Source: Hymenoscyphus infarciens
Taxonomy: Eukaryota; Ascomycota; Leotiomycetes; Helotiales; Helotiaceae
Length of the DNA: 64,000 nucleotides
NCBI GenBank assembly: GCA_001414345.1
Contig: LLCB01000263.1
Location: 16,885-80,884 of the forward strand
Direction: 5' to 3'
Part shown: positions 12,241-23,100 of the stretch, in pieces
How positions within the stretch are numbered: position 1 is the stretch's first letter
How the letters are laid out: the number at the start of each line of letters is the position of its first letter
Position numbers and translations under genes: made by a program
Notes under the pieces: generated by a model
What the model was told of the DNA's origin: nothing
Database searches by the model: none
Seen by the model: only the letters and a program-made list of their open reading frames with translations

Positions 12241-12663
12241 CTAGGTTAGCACTGAAAATGAGGATACAAGAGTTCGAGCACTACTTTACTATTGTTCGAG
12301 TAGAAGAATGAGAAATGTTGTTTCTCGATTCTCCTTAAGACTGTCTGGGACAACAAGTTAGATTGCTCTAAATCGGTCGCCAAGTTTCTGATTCTCGCAA
12401 AACGGCTCGTAGTAGAGGTACCAAAAGGAAGATAGCAAGGAGGTTGGCTCACAGGCAAAAATCATCATTATATTCTCCTTGGCCCAAAGCTTCATTTGGG
12501 TATCGTTGTAGTCATACAGCCCCCGCATTCCATCCCTCCAGCAAATATCCAGCACACAAGCGTCTAGCTTTCTGGGCCACAGTATGCTCGAATCCATAGC
12601 CGTCTGCTGCTGCTAAGTGTGATCTTTCTGTATCCCTCCCATCTTGCAAGATATATTAGACCC
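12241..12663. other. Intergenic, possible decayed coding
   Basis: A minus-strand open frame (12597-12358) looks protein-like (WPRKLDACVLDICWRD, then LLSSFWYLYYEPFC) but I do not recognise it and find no clear start or splice context. It may be further debris of the preceding block. Confidence 0.3.
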
Positions 12664-13766
12664 TCAGAAGAATCTCCACCACAGAAAAATGATAATAAAC
12701 AACCCCAACCCACCAAGCGGTCCATACTGCTTCAACAACAACTCCCAATTAATCCTCACAGCCGCCTGCTTATACTTCCTACTATCCTCTCTCAACCTAC
12801 TGCTCACCTCGCCCATCTTCTCCAAACTATCACCTCGATACAGTAAATCCTCAATATTCTTCGTCATGACTTTTGTCACGTCTCGTAGTTCGTCGTTTAG
12901 CTTGTCCAGGTTTTGGGTTGCCCGACTGTCGGAGTAGGTGGCTTTGGTGCGGGAGATGAAGGTGTCGAATTCCATGAAGGCGTAGGGACGCAGGATGGAC
13001 GAGAGGACTTGTTGCGAGGGGTAGGTGGTGCTGAATTCGTCGCGGAGGTCGGAGAGGTAGGTGAAGGCTAGTTTTCGGGGGTAGGACTTTTCGCAGATGC
13101 AGATGTAGACTATGTCGGAGGAGATGAGGTAGCTAAGAGGATGTGTTAGTTGAACTGCGTTTGACACTTGTAGTATTTGGGTCTTTGAGATTTGGAGCAC
13201 GGGTGGTTTGGGTTCCGTTATTCCTTTCCTCCTCTTGAGATCGATCCTGGGGACAGAGTACTTGCTGAGCCCAGTAGAAACTGGGCAGCATAACGCTCGT
13301 GAAAGAAAGACCACCCTCCTACAGCAGCGTTCCGTCGGGCCAACTATAGAAGGGCAAGTTTCCCCCCTCCCCGTCTCCCAAGAATCCAAATATGCCTCTA
13401 TTGCTGTACCATATGTACCTGGGAAGTCGCCGCAAGCTTTACAAAGAATGAAACCAGCAACACCCACTGTATCGTATATGAACCGCTCTCAATAGACATT
13501 TGAGGCTCCGAGTTCCGACCTATCTTCCGTAGAATGCTTTTGACTTGTGATTTGACATCGGAGAGGGAGGAATCAGTCTGTTATCGTATAAATTAGCTAT
13601 TGCTTGGGCGTGAGGGTATTGCGCGCGAGGCGTACCTGTTCATTCTCGTCGACTGAAGCGCAGAGCATGAGGCCTGGAGATAGATGTTAGTTGGCTTCTC
13701 GTAGATTTCGTGAGGATAGTTTAATAGTTTACCATCGAGCCGGGCGATTTGTGTTGACTTGATCAT
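12664..13766 (-). CDS. SEC22: SEC22, ER-Golgi R-SNARE (216 aa)
   Basis: This is a vesicle SNARE for ER-Golgi traffic, anchored by a C-terminal membrane helix. Exons: 13766-13733, 13673-13636, 13577-13468 and 13132-12664; all junctions are GT-AG and in frame. The protein opens MIKSTQIARLDG, then LMLCASVDENEQ and SDVKSQVKSIL, which is the N-terminal longin domain (about 1-120). An R-SNARE coiled coil follows (about 130-190: LDKLNDELRDVTKVMTKNIE..LLYRGD). It ends in a tail anchor (GGLGLFIIIFLWWRFF). The length is close to that of the yeast protein. The third intron is unusually long (335 nt, 13133-13467). It is open in one frame, producing a misleading 267-residue frame that should not be used as the protein. 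Confidence 0.93.
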
Positions 13767-14918
13767 CTTCTTTCTCCGAACATGCAAATGAAGCTTGTTC
13801 TCCTGGTTTAGTTGTAGGACAGCCTGGACGGAGCCCGGCGCGCATTCAAAGGGTTGTAGAGTCGCTCCTTCGAATTATTTGCCAAACTTAGGAGGTTATT
13901 CCGAGATGTAGGATTGTTGGAATCAAGATGACGACTTTTGTAGAGTGCAATTATGGCAGAGGAATAAGTGTTCTAACTGAATCATTGGTAGTTTTGTCGG
14001 AATCGGTGGAACTATTTACCGCGAAAGAGCCCCACCATTCACATCTTCAACTCTAGATCGTCCTACTTCAGGGCAATGTACACTTTCAAAACTCTCGACT
14101 TGAATCATTTGACTCCAAAGGAAACGGGATGATTTCACCTGATTATTTCCAAACTTAATTCCTTCAAACATCCGAATCCTAGGGTTCACACCTGTTTGAC
14201 CAACAACTCGACCAAAGTCTCAAACTCGGGTTCACATGACTTCCCAGGCCTTTGGAAGCCGCAACATCAAGAATCTCCTCTGACCAGAAATGAATGCTGA
14301 GCATTTCAAAAGAGTGACACACAGATAGCGTCCTCGAGAGGACTCAATAAAGGTTAGTCAACCAATCTCTTCCTCTTTTTCAATGAAGCTATTTTTAGCC
14401 TCATTGAGGTCTTTGCAAACTGAAGTTTGCTACAAACTTTCATCAAAGTCAATTGCCCGTCTCTCCTTTCAAGTCATGTTTATGTTTGGTTTGAATTGAG
14501 ATTCTCCAAAGCCTTTGCAAAGCTATAACCCTATACAGCTTTATCATGCCTGTCCCCTTTCATCCTCGGTTAAAATGGCTTGGAGCTCTTATATACTTCG
14601 CCTCTCTTCCCAAAATAGCTATTCCAAACTCCCTCCTAAGCTAACGAAATTAGGCAGTATTGCTCCTACTCATTCACCAACCTTCTTCCACCAATATTGA
14701 ACTTCGGCCATCTCAAAGCACCAAAAGGCTAGCCAGCATATCCCAGGCTGGTGACATCAAACTCTATCACCCAAGAGGCTCTTGGATGCTCAGTTATCGT
14801 CAACGACATCTTTCAATCAGATAGGCCGCAGATTCAAGTCCAAGAAACCAGGACCGTCACAACTTTCCCCAACGGACCCAATCCAAAATCCCGACCCGAT
14901 AAACCCAATACCTACACC
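13767..14918. other. Intergenic between divergent genes
   Basis: This is the shared upstream region of SEC22 (minus) and the hypothetical gene at 14919 (plus). An in-frame extension upstream of 14919 runs back to 14751 but has no ATG, so it is taken as 5' UTR. No repeats or RNA genes are seen. Confidence 0.5.
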
Positions 14919-15810
14919 ATGTCTCGAAAAGGCGGGAGAGTAAAGCTAAACACCCGCTCCAAAGGCGGTCGATCCAGAAAAGAAAAAGACATTTGGGAAG
15001 AATTCTCCGTCCTCGGCTCAGAAAACTCCATAGCCTACCGCGAAGAACTAAATCTCTCAGTAAGTCCTCTCCTCTCTTTTCAACTCATATCCCAAACCAA
15101 ACCAACGGATCTCCTAGGCAATCCTCAGCCACCCAACCGCCCAAGCAATCTTCGCCAGTGTCGAAAACGAAAAAGTCTCAACCCTCATCAGCAGCGGCGA
15201 AATCACCCGCACAATCACAGAATTCAAAGCCGACGGCGCAACGGGGAAACACGATGCTCGTTGGATCGCAGAGGCTATGGTAGCTTCTGAACGACGGGCG
15301 GCAGGGGATTATGATGAATTTTTGCGGGCGCAGTTTCTGAGGGATTGGGGTGATGTGGGGGGTGAGATGCTTTCTGATTCTGAAGATGGAGATGGCCTCA
15401 AGGAGAAGAAGAGAAAGAAGGCGGTGGGCATGAATTCGACACTTACGGTCAATACTACTGCTAGGAATACTGTACCAGCTGACAGTAATGGTGTTTCGAC
15501 TTCTCCGAATGGAGTCCAGAATCGTTCAGCACGAGCTGGAGATTCTTCACCTTTCTCGGAACTTTCAGAGTTGGGGTCTTCACCTTCTGTGTCTTTTTTT
15601 AACGAAGACTCGCCCTCTCCTGCGCCAGAAGACAACGGAAATAGTGTCGAGTCAACAAGCAATTGCCTTCAATCAACGGAGATTCACGACGATAGAACAA
15701 CGGAGATCAATGGGACGATCCCGGACAGCGAACAAGATACTTCAACAACTGAAAGTCCAGCACCTATCGTTTCTGACTTGCCAAACCTGCAAGATTTTCT
15801 CCACACTTGA
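14919..15810 (+). CDS. Hypothetical conserved-type protein, basic N-terminus and acidic/serine-rich tail (277 aa)
   Basis: Exons 14919-15059 and 15118-15810 join across a 58-nt GT-AG intron (15060-15117) in phase 0. The ATG lies in the good context ACACCATGTC; the longer upstream frame lacks an ATG. The N-terminus is strongly basic (MSRKGGRVKLNTRSKGGRSR). Residues about 25-130 look folded and mostly helical (DIWEEFSVLGSEN..AYREEL, then FASVENEKVSTLISSGEI..TITEFK and DEFLRAQFLRDWGD). After a lysine cluster (KEKKRKK, a possible nuclear signal), the last ~130 residues are serine, asparagine and acid rich and look disordered. I do not recognise the family; a nuclear role is only suggested by the basic clusters. 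Confidence 0.7.
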
Positions 15811-16634
15811 GGGGGAGTGTTTGGAAGCAGAGAGTTTCATATTGCATGGATGCACGGGAAGGATTGACTTATTGAGGGTTCTTGGTCAGAAACGAGACGG
15901 GAATCGAATTATTAGCTATTGCTCCAATAGAATGAGATAACAGCAATGAATAAATATCACGATATCGACGGACGTGTACTTTTTGAGAAATGAATTCATA
16001 ACAATGACTTCATTTTAGCCCAATGGTCTCTTCAGAGGAGGTGAAGCCAAGCAGCGAAGTGAGCTTTGCTTTAACTACTTGGTGTAATCGTGGATGGTGC
16101 TAGATACTTCCATTCTAGATATTCCTTAGACCACTCCGGGAAAGTCTGGTTTCGAAATGTAAGGAAATTATCCACAAAATCGTCTTTCGTACTACAACTT
16201 ATCTCCAAGTAAAAGTCCCAGGATTTCCCACACAGTCTTATGAGCAAGAAACAGACCAATACCTCCAACAAAAACACAAGCACAGAAGATACCTGACACG
16301 TTTCATCTGAAATGAAGACCCATGATTCATATTATCACCCCTCAGGCATATCTCCACCACCAACTCTATCAAAAGTAAAAGCCAACAAGTAAAAACATGC
16401 ATCCAGCACAGACTTTCCAGAGCCATCTTCTGCCTACTTCCCTACTGTTCCCATCCCTCCCCCATAAAAGACATAGCAATAAACATCATGATGTACTCCC
16501 CAACTCCAAACAATGCATAATTGACTGCAAACGAATTCCGCATCAATGTTCCCCCTCCTACTCATATATGCTGTCCTTCCGCTTGTGCTCTCCTTCTCGC
16601 GTTATGCTTTCCTCCTCGTGCCATGCCTTCAAGA
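15811..16634. other. Intergenic between convergent genes
   Basis: This holds the 3' ends of the plus-strand gene to the left and the minus-strand gene to the right. Several mirror-image open frames show no motifs. No further feature is seen. Confidence 0.5.
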
Positions 16635-17411
16635 TTAGAATCTCTTTCCTCTAGGTCCGGTGGGCAGTCCCATAGGTCGATTACCACCCGGTCCACTAGG
16701 GAGTCCTCCTGGTCGTCGAGCACCAGCATTCCGCACGGGGACGTAGTTGTCTACGGGCGCGGGAGGGTTGTAGCCGCCTTCAAATTCGTTTGGTTGGTTG
16801 GACCATGGCTCGGAAGCAGCGACGTATGGTTTTTCGGCTCCACGATTGGAGTAGGAGTTGGATCTGTCGTATGTGTTTGTGGCGGCTCTGCTTTCCTGGT
16901 AACTCCCACCATTCGAAACTGCTCCTCGACCTTGTAGGCTGTCGCTAGAGGGTACGGATCTTTTGCTGGCAAGTCTTTCCCTCAACCTGTCCTTCCTGTC
17001 AACGGCAGCTGTCTCCTGGTTGCTGACTGCTCTCCCTGGTACTGGGCGAGTATTACTTGGACGGTAGGTTCGAGAGGTCCCTTCGCCCGTTGTAGGGACG
17101 TATGCAACTTGAACTTGCTGCGGCGGTTCTGTCTCGGTGTAGATGGCGAGACGGACATTTCTCTCGTTGTCCACTTCCCACTCCGGGCGGCCTTGTCGAT
17201 CCACAGCTACCGTTTGTTTTCCACCCGAATCTGTTTTCATCCTCATCTTCATCGCTTTTGGCTTGAACGTTCGCCCTTGCTCCGTATAGTAGCTTCGCAT
17301 GGCGCGCGCAATGTTGGTTTCATGTACAGATGGGCCATCGCTTTCGGTCGCAAGGAGGTTCTGTCGAAGGTTGGCCACACGGCTAGAGAAGCCAGAGAGG
17401 TAGTTCGACAT
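16635..17411 (-). CDS. MSO1-like exocytosis protein (258 aa)
   Basis: This is a single exon starting at the ATG at 17411; an apparent longer frame to 17429 begins with GTG. The N-terminus MSNYLSGFSSRVANLRQNLL, then ETNIARAMRSYYTEQGRTF (about 38-56), matches my recollection of the Sec1-binding region of fungal Mso1, a short N-terminal motif that contacts the Sec1 protein at exocytic SNARE complexes. The remainder is low complexity: serine, proline, glycine and arginine rich, ending with repeated PGGLPSGPGG / MGLPTGPRG units. That is in keeping with Mso1-type proteins being short folded motifs on disordered tails. The role at the plasma membrane in vesicle fusion is inferred from the N-terminus only. 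Confidence 0.65.
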   Translation of the reverse strand: MSNYLSGFSSRVANLRQNLLATESDGPSVHETNIARAMRSYYTEQGRTFKPKAMKMRMKTDSGGKQTVAVDRQGRPEWEVDNERNVRLAIYTETEPPQQVQVAYVPTTGEGTSRTYRPSNTRPVPGRAVSNQETAAVDRKDRLRERLASKRSVPSSDSLQGRGAVSNGGSYQESRAATNTYDRSNSYSNRGAEKPYVAASEPWSNQPNEFEGGYNPPAPVDNYVPVRNAGARRPGGLPSGPGGNRPMGLPTGPRGKRF

Positions 17412-17842
17412 GCTGGGACGAAACGGCACGCTGCTCCTTCACGGAATGTGTTCAGATAGGACTCGTAGATTCAAATCGAGGGAGCGAAGAGGTTTCTGTG
17501 AATGTAACCTAGTTGAGACGGGAAGGAAAAATGGCAGTGGTGGTGAAGCAATTATTAAATCCCACGAGAGTTGGGTCTGGTGGTTGAAACATGGATGTTT
17601 CGCACCGCACCTCATGGGCTGCTGCGGTGACCCCACCTGTAAAGCGCAACCTGAGGCTGAAGTGCAAACCAAAACACAATTTCTTCATTGTGATAGAGGC
17701 ACTTTTGATTGAGGGATTGGCATTGCTATTAGAAAAAGCGACTATTGCGAAAGAGTATACCCACTTGACACCCAAACGCCGATTTTGTCTGTACCAGTAC
17801 TCCGCAGCCAGAAACCCTACCTATTGCAATAGCTTCATACAC
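17412..17842. other. Intergenic
   Basis: Spacer of 431 bp between two minus-strand genes: promoter of the MSO1-like gene and 3' region of MAK16. No other feature is seen. Confidence 0.5.
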
Positions 17843-18861
17843 TCAATTCCGTACCAGTTGCCGAGGCGTTTCCTCAATCTCTTCCTCGTACTCAATTTCC
17901 ATTCTCGCAAGCTTCTTTGGTTTGGCCTTGGAAATTGGTCCCTTCTTCCTCTTTGCGCCAGCAGTCTTATCATGCTCGCTCCCGTCGCTGTCATCCTCAT
18001 CCTCGTCGTCAGTAGCATCTTCTTCCCCACTTCCAAGCCAATCCTCCAAATCTCCGAGATCTTCCTCCTCCTCACCTAGATCACTGACATACTCCACTTC
18101 TCCAACGCCTTCCTCCTCCTCGTACTCTTGCTCATTCTCAAATTCGTCCTCCTCAATGCCTTCATCCAAGTCCTCATCCCTCGTGCCCTCGCCACCTCTC
18201 TCCAAGCCTTTGAGAACCTTCTTCCAGATAGCTTCACTAACATTCAATGGTTGGTCGCCATAAGCTCCGCTTCGTAACCGCTCAATCAGCTCTCTCTCAA
18301 TTGCTCTCTCAACCTTGGCCGCGGCCTCGGCTTTCCTCTCACGGGTCTCCTCACGCCTTCTGACCTTTGGGGCCAGTCTTGGAACCAACTTTTCGCCGAG
18401 TCTCTCGTCTTCCTTGGCGATTCTTCTCATCCGAATCCCAACTTGTGTCAATCTCGTAAGTCTCTGCTTGCATTTGTGGATGAGGAAATTTGGCCAGTAG
18501 ATCAATCGCTCGTCGACTTGTTGCAGCGCCTTGGCATAGTTTTGCGACAGCTTTATTCGTTCCCATAGCTTTGACGGCATGTGCGCGCGCTCGATGGTCT
18601 TCATGTAGAGGTAGAGGGTGCCGGTGTCGGGATTTGCGCGAACAGTAGCATATCGAGAATTGGCGAGAGGGCAGGACTGTCGATTGCAGAGACCGGTGAC
18701 ATTATACTCATTGCGACAGAAGTTCTTTTCCTTCGTGGTTCTGTGGAATGTTAGTCTTGAAAACTCGATTTGGGACTCGCTCGAGACGGGAGAACGAACT
18801 TGAGCTTGAAGGAACAAAACTGCTGGTTGATAACCTGCCAGACAATTTCGTCGGACGACAT
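17843..18861 (-). CDS. MAK16: MAK16, 60S ribosome biogenesis factor (319 aa)
   Basis: Nucleolar RNA-binding protein of the early pre-60S particle. Exon 1 (18861-18800, [20 protein letters not shown]) joins exon 2 (18740-17843) across a 59-nt intron (18741-18799). The N-terminal ribosomal L28e/Mak16 domain covers about residues 1-120. It includes the conserved cysteine motif [20 protein letters not shown] and the segment [22 protein letters not shown]. The Mak16-specific region follows, then a very acidic tail (about 195-285, with long glutamate/aspartate runs) and a lysine-rich end ([15 protein letters not shown], a likely nucleolar signal). Length and order match the family. Start and splice are well supported because the family's N-terminus is reproduced exactly across the junction. 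Confidence 0.95.
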
Positions 18862-19448
18862 TGTGGAGAGGGGCAAAGGTATTCTTCTCAACCTAGAACT
18901 GACCGGACGTTGGTTGTAGAAAATTGTGTTGGCGGGGTGCTGGTGCACCTCAATCTTCGTTTTTTTGCGGCCAACGGGCGATAAAAAACGTACCAATCAG
19001 ATACGACTGGGCCCACCAAGTGGGGCGGGTAGTTTCCCTCGTCGGGTAGGTACTTCCATTAGACCAATTAATAAGTGCACGCTAGCACTCAACCCTTTCC
19101 CAAAAGTCATACGACGTAAGGCTTTAAGAAGTCTATTATAGTTGTCTTATATAAGCTTAGAAAGATAACGTATACTAAGCTTAAGTTATTTTACTCTATT
19201 ACTCTTCTAAATACTATAAATAAGATTATAGACTTAGTACTTATTAAGAAAATCTAGTATTATATAAAGAAACACTTTATACTACTAGTAATATATATAA
19301 GAGAACGTAAGCAATTATTATATAAATATAGTATATATCTCTTTTTTAAAAAGATATACTTAGCTTAGAGAAAGAGAAAAGTAATAAGTCTACTTATACT
19401 TAATATTTTTAGAGTCTTTAACTATATATTATATAAGAGACACTACTA
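18862..19448. other. Boundary of gene island and RIP-mutated block
   Basis: Normal composition ends near 19110-19140. From there the DNA is AT-rich, with hardly any CA or TG. 19140-19448 is unidentified RIP-mutated sequence preceding the tandem array. Confidence 0.5.
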
Positions 19449-19937
19449 TTAGATAAATCTATATAGAATATATAGATATTTAATATATTTAATCTTTTTA
19501 AATCTATTAATACTCTTTTATACTAAATATTATAAATAAAGATCTAAAAGACATTAGATAGTTATAGTAGCTTAGCTACTATAACTCTTAGATAAATCTA
19601 TATAGAATATATAGATATTTATCTATTAATATTCTTTTATACTAAATATTATAAATAAAGGTCTAAAAGACGTTAGATAGTTATAGTAGCTTAACTACTA
19701 CTACTATTAGATAAATCTATTAATACTCTTTTATACTAAATATTATAAATAAAGTTCTAAAAGATATTAGATAGTTATAGTAGCTTAGCTACTACTACTA
19801 TTAGATAAATCTATATAGAATATATAGATATTTAATATATTTAATCTTTTTAAATCTATTAATACTCTTTTATACTAAATATTATAAATAAAGGTCTAAA
19901 AGATATTAGATAGTTATAGTAGCTTAGCTACTATAAC
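19449..19937. repeat. Tandem array (left part) of palindrome-bearing units
   Basis: About four units begin TTAGATAAATCTAT (19449, 19588, 19707, 19801) and are 94-139 bp long. Each contains the block 'tactcttttatactaaatat' (or a close variant) and ends in a palindrome AGTTATAGTAGC-tta-GCTACTATAACT or a variant. The array is cut by the copia element at 19938 and resumes at 26108. The last five bases (ATAAC, 19933-19937) are the copia target site. Confidence 0.8.
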
Positions 19938-20108
19938 TGTCGGTATAACTCAAGAGTAAGTAACTGCTCGGGATAGCGTACGTGGGAACACGTAACCTTC
20001 TCGCTTAAGAGCTACTTAAGTAGGCATCGTAGCTAGCTTTACTCGGTATATACGAATAATAATATAACTCTTTTTATATTACTTTTATAATTATAAGTTA
20101 TACTAATA
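19938..20108 (+). repeat. 5' LTR of the copia element
   Basis: 171-bp direct copy of 25937-26107. It differs chiefly by transitions and is preceded by TSD ATAAC. Confidence 0.85.
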
Positions 20109-23100
20109 CTAATTAGTAGACGTATAGATTAGATACTTAGTTACTTTATATATTTCTACTATAAGTATACTTATATAAAAGTAAACTCGATATTACTAGC
20201 AGACTTCTCTTTATAGATCGTAGTTCCTTCTACTATCTAAATTCATAATAATATACTATAAACGCTTCTTAATATAAGAAGCACCGATTACTAATACTAA
20301 CCTTCTATTATCTTCTAAGATAATTTATACTCTCTAAGACATCTATTTATCTAAAACCTAATATCTCTTTTACCTACTAAGTAAAGTATAAATAGACTTT
20401 TAATAATATCTATTAATTTAAGTAATAATAACACCTATAATATAATAGACTTACTAATATCGATTCTAACGATTTCAGAAGCTTTAACTTTAACACCGAC
20501 TTCGGCACTAAAATAGGCTCTAAAGCTAGTACTAAAGCCAAAGTTAATATAGATAGAAGAGATACTTTTTACTACTAAATAAGAAGAGGAGTATACTAAA
20601 GAAGAGAACAAAGACCTTCTTCTTTAGAACGAATTTCAAATAGACTTTAAAGAATAGAATTAAGATAAACTCGCTAAGATCTACTAGTCTATAAATACTA
20701 AGTTATACTAGATACTTTATAAAAGAGGTATATAAGTTAAGATAGATAGATATAAAATACTTATATCTTAAGTACTATATAACACTACTACTAAGGTTAA
20801 CTAAACTAAGTAGTTAGACGAAGAATTAAAAGCTATAGTATTAGAAGAAGCTAGTAGTAAAGTCTTTAGATCTTGTTATAAATATATAGTAGAATATGTT
20901 AAAAGATAATAAAAGCTATAGTAATAATAACTATAATAATAGTAACCTCTAGCTAAAAATATTACTTAAAACACCTAATCTAAGATAAAGGCTAGAGACG
21001 AAGCTTTAAAAGCATCTACTATATAATAATAATAATAATAACTAATATAATAACCGATACCTTCGACGACTTTAATTCTACTAACTAAAAGAAAAGACCT
21101 AAGCGATCTAGTATAACCTCTAATCTAATCTTTAAATCTACTAAAAGATAACTAGATCTTCTTCTTTATATTCTATTAATTTAGCGAAGATACTAGTAGT
21201 AACGATTTTAACGATACCTCTAAGTATCTAGAATATAATCGGCAATAGAATAAACTTAGTAGAAGACTACTAGTATAAATAAATATAGTATATTTCAAAC
21301 TAGAATTAACTTCTCAAAGTTTAAAGAGTTAAGACTACTCTTATATATTAGGCACTCTTATAAAAGTATATAAGGATAATTAAAAGTATAGTAGAAAAGA
21401 AGACAACTTTATAATTAAAGTTATAATATTTAAAAACATATATAAGAGAAGTAGAGTATTACTAACGATTTACTCTCTTATCTTTCTTACTATACTAAAA
21501 GGTAACGCTTTAAATTACTTTTATACTATACTTTTTAATAAATATAATAATTAATCTTTTAAAGTTTTATCTATATCTATATAATAATACTTTAAAGATA
21601 AACTTTATAAAAGAGGCTAATTATCTAAGTAAAATAATATTAATTTATAAGAGATAATATAAGTATCTAAAGTATTAATATTATAGTCTTTTAAGAATAT
21701 ATTATTAAGACTTAATTTACTAAGATTTTCTCTTTCTATAGACTTTTATACTAATAGTTAGTTTTTAAATAAGCTAATTTTAGTATATAAAAAGGTCCTA
21801 GATTATACTATTATAATATTAACCTTACTCTAAGACTCTTTAATTTCTAATACTATTACTCTTCTATAAAGTTTAATCTAATCCTATATAAAAGTCTATC
21901 TAAAAACAGTTATAAATAAAATTATAATAACTAAGAGATACTTCTATAAAAGTAGATAATATAATAGTATAAATAAATTTAGTAGTATAGATTAATATAA
22001 GAAGAAGAGGATATATTATATATATAAAAAGAATAATTATTTATCTTAGGATTATAGTTAAGAAGAGTAAGACTATTACTTTACTAAATAGACTAATAAG
22101 AATTCTAAATACTTTAAAGAAAAGCGAGATAAGTATACTAGAAAGGTATATAATATAAATATAGTATATACTTAAGATATCTAGAAGGAAAAGATATTAA
22201 AAATACTTTAAGCTATTACTCTATTAAAAGAAGATAGTTACTTATTAAATACTAGCTTAGATAACGAAGTTATTTATTATAATATTACTTCTATAAGATT
22301 TATTAACGATTTAAATACTAAATAACTTACTATAAATTTAATAAGTTTAGTATAAAAACACGCTATTAATAGATATATCTTATAAAACCTAAACGACTTA
22401 AATAACACTTCTAACGTTATATATAAATTTATAAAGAAGGTATTTATAATAATAGCTAAAAGATATATAAAAGAGAACTTCTTTAGTATAATAATTAATA
22501 CTAAAGTAGCTTAAAAGTTCAGTATAAGATATAACTAATATCTTATATATATTAGACTTATTAAAAGTATCTTAATTAATAAAGATATAAAGAGTTAATT
22601 TAATATCTAGTTTAGTAAGAGATATACTCTATCTTTAGAATTAATAATAATTGATATATTAATTAGAAAAGTAGAGTTTTATATAATATAATCTAATACT
22701 CCTTTTATCTTTTATATTAATAATATAAATAACTTAAATATTACTTTAAATAATCTTTAAAATATACTTATCTAAGAAAATAAAAAAGAGGTAGAAATTA
22801 AGAGGTTCTCTATTATATAACGATTTAGACACCCTTTTCTACTCTAGGATAAAGCTATATATAACTTTATATAAGAGTATTTGATATTTCTTATAAATAT
22901 TAATATTTAACGACTTTATAAATAATTTAGCTACTTATTAGTACTAAGATTATAACGTATATTAGAAAGAGCTAGGTATTATATTAACTAAGGCATCTTT
23001 TAATATCTTACTAAATTTTATAAATACTATTAAAAGTATAGAAGTTCGCCTAGCTAATTTAAGTTTACTCTTTATAATAACCTTAAATTTAATTATAGTA

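Noticed and set aside
12664..13467. A 267-residue open frame ending in the SEC22 tail
   Set aside because: Its first ~115 residues are translation of the long third intron. The true SEC22 N-terminus (MIKSTQIARLDG) is found in three upstream exons that join in frame.
14751..14918. Upstream extension of the hypothetical gene at 14919
   Set aside because: The extension begins with GTG and contains no ATG, whereas ATG 14919 has a good context and starts a strongly basic segment.
19449..19937. Tandem units read as LTRs of another retrotransposon
   Set aside because: They repeat head to tail with varying lengths and continue on both sides of the copia element, so they form an array rather than paired LTRs.
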